Origin: Chlamydiota bacterium
GTDB lineage: Bacteria > Chlamydiota > Chlamydiia > Chlamydiales > Parachlamydiaceae
Direction of reading: 5' to 3'
Length of the DNA: 36,796 nt
NCBI GenBank assembly: GCA_013286645.1
Contig: JABDFJ010000021.1
Coordinates: 1 to 36,796, forward strand
The position numbers and the translations under genes are program-made. Positions 29,707 through 36,796 of the stretch are shown here, piece by piece; the first letter of the stretch is position 1, and every line of letters starts with the position of its first letter. The notes under the pieces were generated by a model. It worked only from the letters and a program-made list of their open reading frames with translations. It did no database searches and was not told the DNA's origin.

Positions 29707-30450
29707 ATGCATTATACGATGAAATTGATTTTTCTTTGTTTCTGTTTATTTTTAACTTCCATAGGAGGCAACGTGCAAGCACAAGATCTATCCTCACCAT
29801 CCAATCCCAAAGTGGTTATTTTGTTGGGTCCTCCTGGATCTGGTAAAGGCACGCAAGCTGTGCGCATCAGTAAAGAATTGGGGATTCCGCATATTTCCAC
29901 AGGTGATCTCTTTCGTGAAAATATTAGCCAAGATACAGAACTTGGCAAGCGCGCTAAAACATTTATGAATGCTGGCAAGCTCGTGCCTGATGAGGTCGTT
30001 TTAGATATGCTTTTTGATCGCGTGGCACGCCCTGATTGCGCTCATGGCTATCTCCTCGATGGGTTTCCACGTACCTTGCCCCAGGCTGAGGCCTTGGAAA
30101 AGCACCTAGCTAAAAATGTTCAGCTCATCGTGCTTGATTTAGAAGTGCCTGATGAAATCATTGTCAAGCGGGCAGAAGGCAGGCTTACTTGTAAATCGTG
30201 TGGCAATGTGTATAATAAATATTTCTCCCCACCCCTCAAAGAAGGTGTTTGCGACAAGTGCGGCGGCGAATTAATCCAGCGCCCTGATGATAAAGCCGAT
30301 GTGGTGCAAGAGCGCTTGCGTGTGTACCACAGTCAAACGGCGCCCTTAGTCGAATTTTACGCTAAAAAAGGTGTATTGCAACGCGTAGATGGCACAAAGA
30401 CTCCTGAAGTCGTTTTTCAAGCCCTAATGCAGAAATTAAAAAAAGGCTAA
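29707..30450 (+). CDS. adk: Adenylate kinase with an N-terminal signal peptide
   Basis: This enzyme interconverts ATP + AMP and 2 ADP. The kinase part is complete: P-loop GPPGSGKGTQ (41-50), STGDLFRENI, LLDGFPRT (117-123) and a zinc-type LID with four Cys (162, 165, 182, 185). It is unusual in having about 26 extra N-terminal residues that read as a signal peptide (KLIFLCFCLFLTSIGGNVQA). Inside that segment AGGAGG (29763-29768) precedes an in-frame GTG (29773, residue 23) by 4 bp, so a cytosolic form starting there is possible. The C-terminal KKG and stop (AAA GGC TAA) are the first words of the AAAGGC repeat. Enzyme identity is certain; export is inference. Confidence 0.93.
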   Translation: MHYTMKLIFLCFCLFLTSIGGNVQAQDLSSPSNPKVVILLGPPGSGKGTQAVRISKELGIPHISTGDLFRENISQDTELGKRAKTFMNAGKLVPDEVVLDMLFDRVARPDCAHGYLLDGFPRTLPQAEALEKHLAKNVQLIVLDLEVPDEIIVKRAEGRLTCKSCGNVYNKYFSPPLKEGVCDKCGGELIQRPDDKADVVQERLRVYHSQTAPLVEFYAKKGVLQRVDGTKTPEVVFQALMQKLKKG

Positions 30451-30630
30451 AAGAAAAGGCTAAAGGCGAAAGGCTAAAGGCGAAAGGCTAAAAGAAAAAA
30501 CAAAGACTAAAGGCTAAAGCTCAGTCTCAAGCTTTAGCTTTTATCCTTTCGCCTTTTTTTTAGCCTTTAGCCTTTCGCCTTTAGCCTTTTTTTAGCCTTT
30601 AGCCTTTTTTTTCGCCTTTAGCCTTTTCTT
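30441..30630. repeat. AAAGGCT/AAAGGCG-word inverted repeat between convergent genes
   Basis: The left arm (30441-30520) has many AAAGGCT/AAAGGCG words. The right arm (30531-30630) is the imperfect reverse complement. A GCTAAAGCTC...GAGC-like centre joins them. The arms hold the stop codons of both adk and the 30618 gene. Confidence 0.9.
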
Positions 30631-31238
30631 GTAGCCTCCTCACGAGCTGCCCGTTGGATCTCTCTCATCATTTCTTCACGCCGGGAATGTAGGCTCGTTG
30701 TAGGCTGTGTTTCCGTAGCAGACTGATTAGTTAATGACCTTATGGTGAGTGCTTGCAAACGGCGTCTACAAGAAACTCTGTTTGGTCTGTCTTGTGGGGG
30801 ATGTGGCTGGAGGGGTGTGGTTGGGGGAATGTCTTGTGGCACTGCGCTTAAATCTGCTCGTGGAGGTTGGTGTTGTGGACTAGATGCTCCAAAACTCGAT
30901 GTGGGTGTGGGAGAATATGCATGGACCAAAAATTGAGGAGTGCCTGTTCCTGTAGGCTCTATAGATGTATCTTGAGTCCCTCGTTCTGCATCTGATGTCG
31001 AACGGGGGTCTTCGTAATTTACAGGAGAACAGCTGGGCGAAAATGGGACATAGCGATGAGGCCCTGACGAAGCATTGGCTTGAAGTGTGGCGAGAACGCT
31101 TGCAGAGAGCATGCTTAGGGGATTAGGAGGAGCATGCGGCTTAGGAGCTTGAATCAATGGGGGTGGTTCTGGCAATTTGATATCAGTGGTTGAACCAACA
31201 AGTTGTAATCCGTAGCATGTGCGTGGAGGACTCGTCAT
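30618..31238 (-). CDS. Pro/Ser-rich disordered protein with C-terminal RRxxMMRxIQ motif (1)
   Basis: The protein has 206 residues, mostly low-complexity Pro, Ser and Thr, so probably disordered. A basic segment (SCRRRLQALTIRSL) is near 156-169. The C-terminus has SRREEMMREIQRAAR (185-199), a predicted amphipathic helix shared with the 31391 and 32956 genes. The last residue and stop are repeat-derived (GGC TAA). No signal peptide. It is first in position of a four-gene minus-strand array and may be a secreted effector; that is inference. SD is weak. Confidence 0.65.
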   Translation of the reverse strand: MTSPPRTCYGLQLVGSTTDIKLPEPPPLIQAPKPHAPPNPLSMLSASVLATLQANASSGPHRYVPFSPSCSPVNYEDPRSTSDAERGTQDTSIEPTGTGTPQFLVHAYSPTPTSSFGASSPQHQPPRADLSAVPQDIPPTTPLQPHPPQDRPNRVSCRRRLQALTIRSLTNQSATETQPTTSLHSRREEMMREIQRAAREEATRKG

Positions 31239-31390
31239 AGTAATCTTCGTTCATTTTTGTGTTAATAGAGTCTATATCAATGAAATAAGATGATGTTGCT
31301 GCCGAATCCGATTTTTCGGCCCCAAGCATTTCTGGACTTAATTTATATAGATGTAGAATTTAGATAAATCAATTTGCAGGATGCAAAGAG

Positions 31391-32290
31391 CTATTCTGCT
31401 CTTTTTGTTCCACGAGCTGCAAGTTGTATGTTTCTCATCATCTCTCTTCGCTGGTTGCTAAGACCTCCAGGTGGAGTATGCACTACTGATGGTGTGAACA
31501 TTGGGGATGTGTCTCGCTGTGCTTGCGAAGAGGGGGAAGCGGTTAGGGAGATAGGGGTCGATGGTTGCTGGCGTTGAGGAGATTGATAAGACCATCTCGT
31601 ATTAGGAGAGAGATGGCTAGGCACTTTCAATTTAGGCGACAGATGTGGTGGCACTTTTAATTGAGGAGAGAGATGGACTGGCACTTTTAATGGTCTAAAT
31701 TGTATTGGGCTGGGTGATCTGTTTTGCGCACTTGACTGTGCAGATAAATTGCCATTTTGGGGACTTTGTAGACTAAGAGATTGAAACTCTGATGTTAGCA
31801 GTGATCGACTGTATCTCATTCTAGTAGATGCTTCATCATCGCCACTTCTTGCATGGTCCGTGTTAAATGATGTCGTTATAGAATGTTGCAATCGCATAGG
31901 GTTGGTCGAGGCTGCTGACCAAGCACTTGGCTCTAATGTTAGAGGCGTTGCTGGCTCCTGTCCGGATAGTTCTGTTGAAGAAGAAAAATCTTTGCTGGAT
32001 GGCACAGGTTGTGCGAGCGCTTGAGATGCTAGAACCGTGCGGATTAGAGTAGTGCGGTTCCGTCGCGATGGTTTGCTAGGAGCATGGTTGGATTTAGTTT
32101 GTTGTAATCGGTCCGCTTTTCGAGTTATCAAAGCCGGGACGGTGTCTCTTAACAAGTTGATAATGCGTCCATCTGAGTGGTCAACTACTGGGGAATTTGC
32201 TGTGGCTTTTGGCTGTGCGCTTTGACTTTGTAGTGGTTGATGAACGATAGGTGGTATAATCGAATTTGCGGAGCCTATTGAAGCCGACAT
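31391..32290 (-). CDS. Pro/Ser-rich disordered protein with C-terminal motif (2)
   Basis: The protein has 299 residues, Ser/Pro/Gln-rich. Residues 201-230 are three tandem 10-residue repeats, LKVPxHLSPx (31601-31690). Residues 274-293 carry PGGLSNQRREMMRNIQLAAR, nearly identical to the 32956 gene. A basic segment, KPSRRNRTTLIRTVLASQ, is at about 73-90. GAGGA precedes the ATG. No enzyme domain, signal peptide or membrane segment. The resemblance to Pro-rich actin-binding effectors with a short helical motif is a hypothesis only. Confidence 0.65.
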   Translation of the reverse strand: MSASIGSANSIIPPIVHQPLQSQSAQPKATANSPVVDHSDGRIINLLRDTVPALITRKADRLQQTKSNHAPSKPSRRNRTTLIRTVLASQALAQPVPSSKDFSSSTELSGQEPATPLTLEPSAWSAASTNPMRLQHSITTSFNTDHARSGDDEASTRMRYSRSLLTSEFQSLSLQSPQNGNLSAQSSAQNRSPSPIQFRPLKVPVHLSPQLKVPPHLSPKLKVPSHLSPNTRWSYQSPQRQQPSTPISLTASPSSQAQRDTSPMFTPSVVHTPPGGLSNQRREMMRNIQLAARGTKRAE

Positions 32291-32408
32291 ATTATCCTCT
32301 TATTATTATAAATTATATTGACCGGTTATGTTTTATGTAATTAACATGTTAAATTATATATTAATATTGATTGTTTTGCAAGGAAAAAGTGAAGGCGTAG
32401 TGATTGAC

Positions 32409-32911
32409 GGTGCATGTTCACGTAATGGCGTCAACTGAAGGGAATGGACTTAGTGGACTTAGTGGACGATGTGGACGATTATATTTTCTCTTGCTGTCCA
32501 CTCGAGACGATTGCAAAAGTAAAATCGTGTTCCAGAACCGAATCCGTCGCCAAAAAAAGATTGTTTTTTGCTAACGAGCTGATTCTAGGTACATGTTCAG
32601 GGCATATGCAGCCTGCCGCGGTAGCGGCCTAAGAGATTAGCCCCGGGTTCCGCTAATCGCTCCACCCGGAGCTAATCTCTTAGACCGCTACCGCGGCAGG
32701 CTGCATATGCCCTGAACATGTACGATTCTAGACAAACCAATGATATTTGATAATAAGTGGGTATTCCAGCCATCGTCGCTCAGGGCGTTGCCCTAAGCAA
32801 TACGACTCAAATATCCTAAAAATATATTGTCACTTATGCAATCGTCTCACTCAGTCCATGCAGTCCATTAAGTCCATGCCCTTAAGTTGACACCATTGTT
32901 TGAACATGTGC
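32409..32911. mobile_element. Four-layer nested inverted-repeat element
   Basis: Layer 1: terminal repeats GGTGCATGTTCA...GTCAACT at 32409-32437 and the inverted copy at 32884-32911. Layer 2: GGAC/GTCC words at about 32444-32501 and 32850-32880. Layer 3: a GAGACGATTGCAAAAGT element, 32504-32849, related to 17483-17598. Layer 4: a 135-bp palindrome at 32589-32723 with about 52-bp near-perfect arms starting GTACATGTTCAGGGCATATG, inserted between two copies of GATTCTAG (32581-32588 and 32724-32731). A further extra segment with GATATTTGA ends and a AGGGC-GTT-GCCCT hairpin is at about 32742-32815. No transposase is present. Confidence 0.92.
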
Positions 32912-32955
32912 GTTTATGTAAATAAACATCTTCGATTTGGAATTACTTCTTAGCT

Positions 32956-33735
32956 TTAATTGCTTGTTCTTGCTGTACGGGCTGCAAGTTGGATGTTTCT
33001 CATCAACGCTTCTCGCTGGGTACTAAGTCCTCCAGGCAAGGAGCGCTGCTCTGTGGATGGTGGAAGAGGTGAAACCTGCTGCGGAACTACGTCTAGAGAG
33101 TGTGCAGGGGAGGAGGGACTCAGGATGTGGTGTTGGCCGGGAAGCCTCACAGAGCTGTTTGTCGCTTTAGAGGCTAGTCCTGGTTGTGGTCTGGTCGGGT
33201 GTGTTTGCAATAGGCGCCTGTGAAATATTCTTTCAGCTTTAGCTTGCGCTTTCCTTGAATCTTGAGGGGGTGGGGCTATAGGTTGTATCTGCGGCGATGC
33301 GTTTGCATACAAGTTAAGGGGGAGAAAGTCGGGTATTAAAGATTTGGCGTCAGAGAATTCTTCTCTACCCTGGGAGGACTCTGGATTCGTGTGTAAAGAA
33401 CTTTCAGGTGCAAATAGGGCATTCCAACAGCGAATTGGAGCGTGTGGTGGATGTGTATGTGAGCGCTGTCTGAATGATTCAGCGGTGATAGCACTGGGTT
33501 CTATTGGTAAATGTGGTGTCAGTGACGGTACTAGAGGCGTACCAGGGCGTGATTCAGGAACAATGACTTCAATTGAATTCTCTGAAAGCAATCTCGGAGG
33601 CAGTGTAGGCGGCACTTCGAAAATCAGTGTAGCGTCTCCTGTGGTTTCTCGTGAAAGTGGCTTGGGTGGCGAGGACAATGGAAACCCGTAAAGACTGACC
33701 TGAGGATTTAGTGTAGCGCTATTTGGACCCGACAT
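32956..33735 (-). CDS. Pro/Ser-rich disordered protein with C-terminal motif (3)
   Basis: The protein has 259 residues, rich in Pro, Ser and Thr (VPPTLPPRLLSE, PPHAPIRCWNALFAP). A basic stretch is AKAERIFHRRLLQTHPTRPQ (about 165-184). The C-terminal PGGLSTQREALMRNIQLAAR (234-253) matches the 31391 gene at 16 of 20 positions. No signal peptide or membrane segment. Together with its neighbours it looks like a diverging paralogous set. Function is unknown; effector role is inferred from disorder and clustering. Confidence 0.65.
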   Translation of the reverse strand: MSGPNSATLNPQVSLYGFPLSSPPKPLSRETTGDATLIFEVPPTLPPRLLSENSIEVIVPESRPGTPLVPSLTPHLPIEPSAITAESFRQRSHTHPPHAPIRCWNALFAPESSLHTNPESSQGREEFSDAKSLIPDFLPLNLYANASPQIQPIAPPPQDSRKAQAKAERIFHRRLLQTHPTRPQPGLASKATNSSVRLPGQHHILSPSSPAHSLDVVPQQVSPLPPSTEQRSLPGGLSTQREALMRNIQLAARTARTSN

Positions 33736-33902
33736 ATTTTTCTCTACTTTTGAACTTGTGTTTTACGAAAACTTAGGCTCATTTGTGTGATGAACCAAAA
33801 CTTATATAAACAATCTATTTAAATAAATTCATTTACAACATCTAGCTCTAGAAGCCTTCTTAGAAAAAGTTTGTACTGTGGTGTCTGGTAATTATTATTT
33901 AT

Positions 33903-34670
33903 TTATTCACGATGTCTTGTTGTACGAAGCCCTGAGTTTTTTAAATGTATTTTAGGAAATCTCGTTCTGGTGCTAGTCTGCACTAGGTTAGTTTTGGCAT
34001 CTTGATGTACATGCGCCGAGACTAGCTTGCGTTGCACACAAGCTTCATTGGCGGGGTCACCGCTTACTTCCTCAAGGGGGTTTTCGTTTTCGGTATTTAG
34101 AAAACGTTTTTTGTTTTCTAAGTTTGTCCGATCTAATCTGGCTTTTACTGGCTTTGCTTTGGTATCCTGATAGACATGTGCGGAGATTTGTCTGCGATGG
34201 GCGCCAGCTTCATTGATGGGGTCTCCTCGTATTTCCTCGAGGGGGTTGCGGTTATCATTTAGAACAAGATTGCTCTTAACTGATTGTGAGGTGACTAGCT
34301 GCTCAATTCTTCTTTGTCTCCGTGTCTTAGGTGATTTTTGCTGTTCATCTACTTCAAGCATGATTGCGGCCTCAGAAATGCCACTCGGGGAAAAGGGGCT
34401 GTCGGAAATTGGGCTAGGCTCTTCATTGAAGGGAGCCTCAAGTGCAGTTGCTTGGGACGCGGATGGAGCAGGTGTTAAGGAGGGGAGTAATCTTCTTTCT
34501 CCGTTTAAAGGTGGGGAGTTTGGAAAGAGGTGGTGTGATAGTAAAGTTTCAGTGGCCACACGGGTTATCTTAGGGCGGTGTGCACCGGTAGTTGTTGGAA
34601 GACAACTGGGCTGTTGAACAAGAGATGGTAAGAAGCAGGGTGATTTTCCTGCTTTTATAAGTGCTGACAT
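33903..34670 (-). CDS. Disordered protein with a duplicated NPLEE/SAH repeat
   Basis: The protein has 255 residues. The first 100 are Pro/Ser-rich like the three genes beside it. A basic segment, TRRQRRIEQLVTSQS, is at about 116-130. It then carries two about 40-residue repeats at 138-177 (NPLEEIRGDPINEAGAHRRQ...SAHVYQD) and 192-231 (NPLEEVSGDPANEACVQRK...SAHVHQD), encoded by 34140-34259 and 33978-34097. It lacks the C-terminal MMRNIQ motif. Membership of the array rests on position and composition. Function unknown. Confidence 0.6.
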   Translation of the reverse strand: MSALIKAGKSPCFLPSLVQQPSCLPTTTGAHRPKITRVATETLLSHHLFPNSPPLNGERRLLPSLTPAPSASQATALEAPFNEEPSPISDSPFSPSGISEAAIMLEVDEQQKSPKTRRQRRIEQLVTSQSVKSNLVLNDNRNPLEEIRGDPINEAGAHRRQISAHVYQDTKAKPVKARLDRTNLENKKRFLNTENENPLEEVSGDPANEACVQRKLVSAHVHQDAKTNLVQTSTRTRFPKIHLKNSGLRTTRHRE

Positions 34671-34783
34671 AGTTTATTTACTTTTTTTTGTTTTTGTCTT
34701 TAAAGATTGTTAATTGTTTAATTGTATAAGATTATTTAGTATTATATATTACTTATCAATTTTATACTATCTAAATTTTTAAC

Positions 34784-35011
34784 GGTGCATGTTCAGGCAA
34801 TTCCGTCAACTTAAATAAATTTTTATTAAAAAGGCGCTTGGACATGGACGAACAGGACGAATTGGACTACCTGGACGGAATCGGAATGAGTTGTCCAGTT
34901 CGTCCAGGTAGTCCAATTCGTCCTGTTCGTCCATGTCCAATTGAAGATAAACTAGCCCCAATTTTTGGTTGTAAATATTTTTTAAGTTGACACCATTGGG
35001 TGAACATGTAC
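34784..35011. mobile_element. GTGCATGTTCA-ended element enclosing a GGAC palindrome
   Basis: Terminal repeats at 34784-34814 and 34982-35011 match the outer ends of the 32409 element. Inside are perfect 40-bp arms (34838-34877 and 34901-34940) of GGACATGGACGAACAGGACG type around a 23-base loop. No transposase. It fills most of the divergent gap 34671-35116. Confidence 0.92.
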
Positions 35012-35116
35012 TTTAAACGGGCTTCAGTAAATGGCTAAGCCCCTTAAAAGTTAAAAAAAGATTATTTACGAGAACTGTAAATGTAATATAATAATATTTG
35101 AGTAAAAGGAAGTGTG

Positions 35117-35650
35117 ATGCCACAAAAACTAACCATCTTCGTTTTAGCACTTTATTTGATTTTCTGTGGATTAGTGGTTAGTGATCTCATCTTTGCACAA
35201 TCTAAGGAGGCGAGCATGAAACTAGCATCTACCGCCTTTAGTCAAGGCCAACCCATCCCTAAAAAATATACATGCAGCGGTGAGAATGTGTCTCCGCCCT
35301 TAGCATTTAGTCAAGTGCCTGCCAGTACGCAAACCTTGGCTTTGATTGTCGACGATCCTGATGCTCCAGGTGGAACTTTTGATCATTGGATTGTGTGGAA
35401 TCTGCCGGGTGATACACGCGAATTATCTGAAGGAGCTACAGTTTCAAAGCAAGGGACGAATGGCTTTGGCACCGTAGATTATAAAGGACCGTGTCCACCG
35501 CCCGGAAAGGAGCATCGTTATTTTTTTAAGGTGTATGCACTTGACACGCAGCTGAAATTATCGGAAGGCATTTCTAAGAGGCAGTTAGAGGCGGCGATGG
35601 AAGGGCATATATTGGCGCAAGGGGAGTTGGTTGGCACTTATAAGAGGTAA
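35117..35650 (+). CDS. PEBP family protein (YbhB/YbcL-type), probably exported
   Basis: This is a phosphatidylethanolamine-binding/Raf-kinase-inhibitor-like protein. Motifs are intact: LIVDDPDAPGGTFDHWIVWN and NGFGTVDYKGPCPPPGKEHR. The first 30 or so residues (KLTIFVLALYLIFCGLVVSD) form a signal peptide or membrane anchor. AAGGA precedes ATG 35117 (GTG 35114 is also in frame). A second, ideal SD, AGGAGG (35205-35210), lies 5 bp before ATG 35216, which starts MKLASTAFSQGQPIP, the usual PEBP start. Two forms, exported and cytosolic, are therefore possible. The next gene begins 2 bp after its stop. Confidence 0.88.
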   Translation: MPQKLTIFVLALYLIFCGLVVSDLIFAQSKEASMKLASTAFSQGQPIPKKYTCSGENVSPPLAFSQVPASTQTLALIVDDPDAPGGTFDHWIVWNLPGDTRELSEGATVSKQGTNGFGTVDYKGPCPPPGKEHRYFFKVYALDTQLKLSEGISKRQLEAAMEGHILAQGELVGTYKR

Positions 35651-35652
35651 CA

Positions 35653-36555
35653 ATGACAGATTTTTCCACAGATCTAAATCAATGGTTCTATGATTCGACA
35701 AATTTGATGAACGACTTTGTGGAAAAAATTGAAGCTTGCCAGCCAGAAAAGTTGAAAGCTAATACGGGTGAAGCAGATAAATTTACGGCATTGGTTTCTA
35801 ATCTTGAAGATATGCTGTTTGATACCCAAGTTGAATTGAAAGGACTTGACCAGTTCCGTGTTAAACATATCGAGCCAGAGATGTTGAATGAGATGAATTC
35901 AGCCTTAACTGATATGAATGAAGTATTAGCCGAAATTGATCTTGATATTGAAATGCCCATGGAATCAGGGATGGGGGGGGATGAGGCGAGTACCCCATTT
36001 TTAAATGTGATCAAAGAAGTCAAAGATCTACTAGCTACCATCGAAGAACTTAAAGAAACACGCGGCCAGAAAGTCGCAACGATCGAAGACATGGATTCTG
36101 ATGGAGGAGAAATCATAGAATTCACCATGCGCCTAGAATCTAGGGCCTTTAAACATCGCCATGCGATTCCTTCCAAGTATTCCTATGCGGGAGAAAACAT
36201 CTCTCCCTCACTCATTTTTAAGTTAGCTCCAGAAGCCACAGAGAGCTTTGCGTTGCTCTTTGAAGATTTAGATGCGCCAAGAAGCCAAAGTATGCACTGG
36301 CTCGTGTGGAATATCTCTGCTGATTGTGAAGAATTGCCAGAAGGCTTTCATGGTTATCAGCAAGGTGTAAACTCATTTGGTGAAGCCGCCTATCATGGTC
36401 CCAAGGCCATCCCAGGGAAGCGGCACCGTTTTGCCTTTAAACTCTATGCGCTAGATAAGACTTTAGAGCTGGCTAACGATGTCTCGTACCATCAGTTTAA
36501 AGCGGCCATTCACGGTCATATTTTGGCCAAATCAGTGCTCATCGGCACATTCTAG
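35653..36555 (+). CDS. PEBP domain fused to an N-terminal helical region
   Basis: The protein has 300 residues. Residues 1-150 are helical and acidic, with no recognised family (DLNQWFYDSTNLMNDFVEKI, LEDMLFDTQVELKGL). Residues 155-300 are a PEBP domain similar to the upstream gene, but with changed ligand motifs: LFEDLDAPRSQSMHWLVWN (DPDAP becomes DLDAP; DHW becomes MHW) and YHGPKAIPGKRHRFAF (GPCPPPG becomes GPKAIPG). It is probably a duplicate that has diverged. SD AGAGGT precedes the ATG. No signal peptide. Its stop overlaps the stop of the convergent 36552 gene. Confidence 0.8.
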   Translation: MTDFSTDLNQWFYDSTNLMNDFVEKIEACQPEKLKANTGEADKFTALVSNLEDMLFDTQVELKGLDQFRVKHIEPEMLNEMNSALTDMNEVLAEIDLDIEMPMESGMGGDEASTPFLNVIKEVKDLLATIEELKETRGQKVATIEDMDSDGGEIIEFTMRLESRAFKHRHAIPSKYSYAGENISPSLIFKLAPEATESFALLFEDLDAPRSQSMHWLVWNISADCEELPEGFHGYQQGVNSFGEAAYHGPKAIPGKRHRFAFKLYALDKTLELANDVSYHQFKAAIHGHILAKSVLIGTF

Positions 36556-36794
36556 GTTGTGGCTGCGGGCGGTTTAGTACAATACCACCAGACTAGGGAT
36601 ACACCCCCAAGAGTGGTGAAGAAGGGGTATTGTTGCACTAAGGCGATACTTAGAGCGGATATTGTGGCTAGAGCGATACCTGTGGCAGCTCCATAACCTA
36701 TGGCTTTAAAAAGTTTGTGTGGCAAGGTTTCGTTTTTATTTTCAACAACCTGGTATAAACCGATACCAATTCCACAGAATAATGAGGCTATGAT
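36552..36794 (-). CDS. C-terminal part of a membrane protein (partial)
   Basis: From the right window edge the minus strand is open for 80 codons in one frame, ending in TAG at 36554-36552. The translation has two hydrophobic helices: IIASLFCGIGIGLYQVV and GAATGIALATISALSIALV, then GGVSLVWWYCTKPPAATT at the end. The start lies outside the window. The frame is supported by the hydrophobic pattern and by tight convergence with the PEBP fusion gene, the two stops overlapping. Function unknown. Confidence 0.6.
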   Translation of the reverse strand: MIASLFCGIGIGLYQVVENKNETLPHKLFKAIGYGAATGIALATISALSIALVQQYPFFTTLGGVSLVWWYCTKPPAATT

Positions 36795-36796
36795 TG

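Noticed and set aside
32444-32632. 62-codon frame starting MDLVDLVDDVDD
   Set aside because: It is a translation of GGAC words and nested inverted repeats, not a gene.
30742-33691. Gly-rich plus-strand frames opposite the disordered proteins
   Set aside because: They arise from the complement of Pro codons; the minus-strand frames are longer, and three share a conserved C-terminal motif.

Overview
The window comes from an environmental, amoeba-symbiont-type member of the Chlamydiota. The best evidence is the 16S rRNA gene. It carries exact matches to the two sites of the classical Chlamydiales signature amplicon (CGGCGTGGATGAGGCAT at 18188-18204 and GCCAACACTGGGACTGA at 18475-18491). The gatC-gatA-gatB operon, outer-membrane barrels, many small secreted or disordered proteins of unknown function and a complete linked 16S-23S-5S operon without spacer tRNAs all fit. 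I cannot name the genus from the sequence alone.

Layout. 1-3323 (minus): gatC-gatA-gatB, the amidotransferase that makes Gln-tRNA and/or Asn-tRNA, with the start of another secreted protein just downstream. 3422-5241 (plus): a redoxin with a clear promoter, a TIGR01777-type epimerase and a TM2 protein. 5603-5854: an orphan antitoxin-like gene. 6184-7187: a small secreted protein and a DxD glycosyltransferase. 7390-8508 (minus): a MurG-like glycosyltransferase. 8718-10541: dnaG. 10728-14106: a DCC-family protein, a Cys-rich secreted protein, a DUF2892-alpha/beta-hydrolase fusion and a quinone oxidoreductase. 14754-17250: two hypothetical proteins around a MOMP-like barrel. 18148-23432: the rRNA operon, with processing stems and a strong terminator. 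23707-27034 (minus): a membrane protein, a DUF892 ferritin-like protein, a GNAT-like protein and a barrel. 27184-30450: a secreted hypothetical protein, an ATP-grasp enzyme and an adenylate kinase with a signal peptide. 30618-34670 (minus): four Ser/Pro-rich, probably disordered proteins, three sharing a C-terminal motif. 35117-36555: two PEBP-family proteins. 36552-end: a partial membrane protein.

The most unusual feature is the non-coding DNA. Most of the longer intergenic gaps hold a long inverted repeat whose arms are built from one short word repeated imperfectly (AAAGGCT/AAAGGCG, GGACATGGACGA, AGGACCTAAACG, GGGCAC, GCGAAG, CAGGAT, AACGAT, CACAGAGG, GAGCTCCAACGGAGC). They lie between convergent, tandem and divergent genes, so they are not simply terminators. 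Several supply the stop codon of the adjacent gene. The locus at 32409-32911 is nested four deep, and its innermost element is flanked by a perfect 8-bp duplication. I regard this repeat system as the main candidate for something under-described. The second is the cluster of disordered proteins sharing a C-terminal helix motif, which could be secreted effectors. A third pattern is that three genes with N-terminal export or membrane segments also have an internal ribosome-binding site and start codon just after that segment.

All calls were made by reading the sequence. No database search, folding program or alignment was run.
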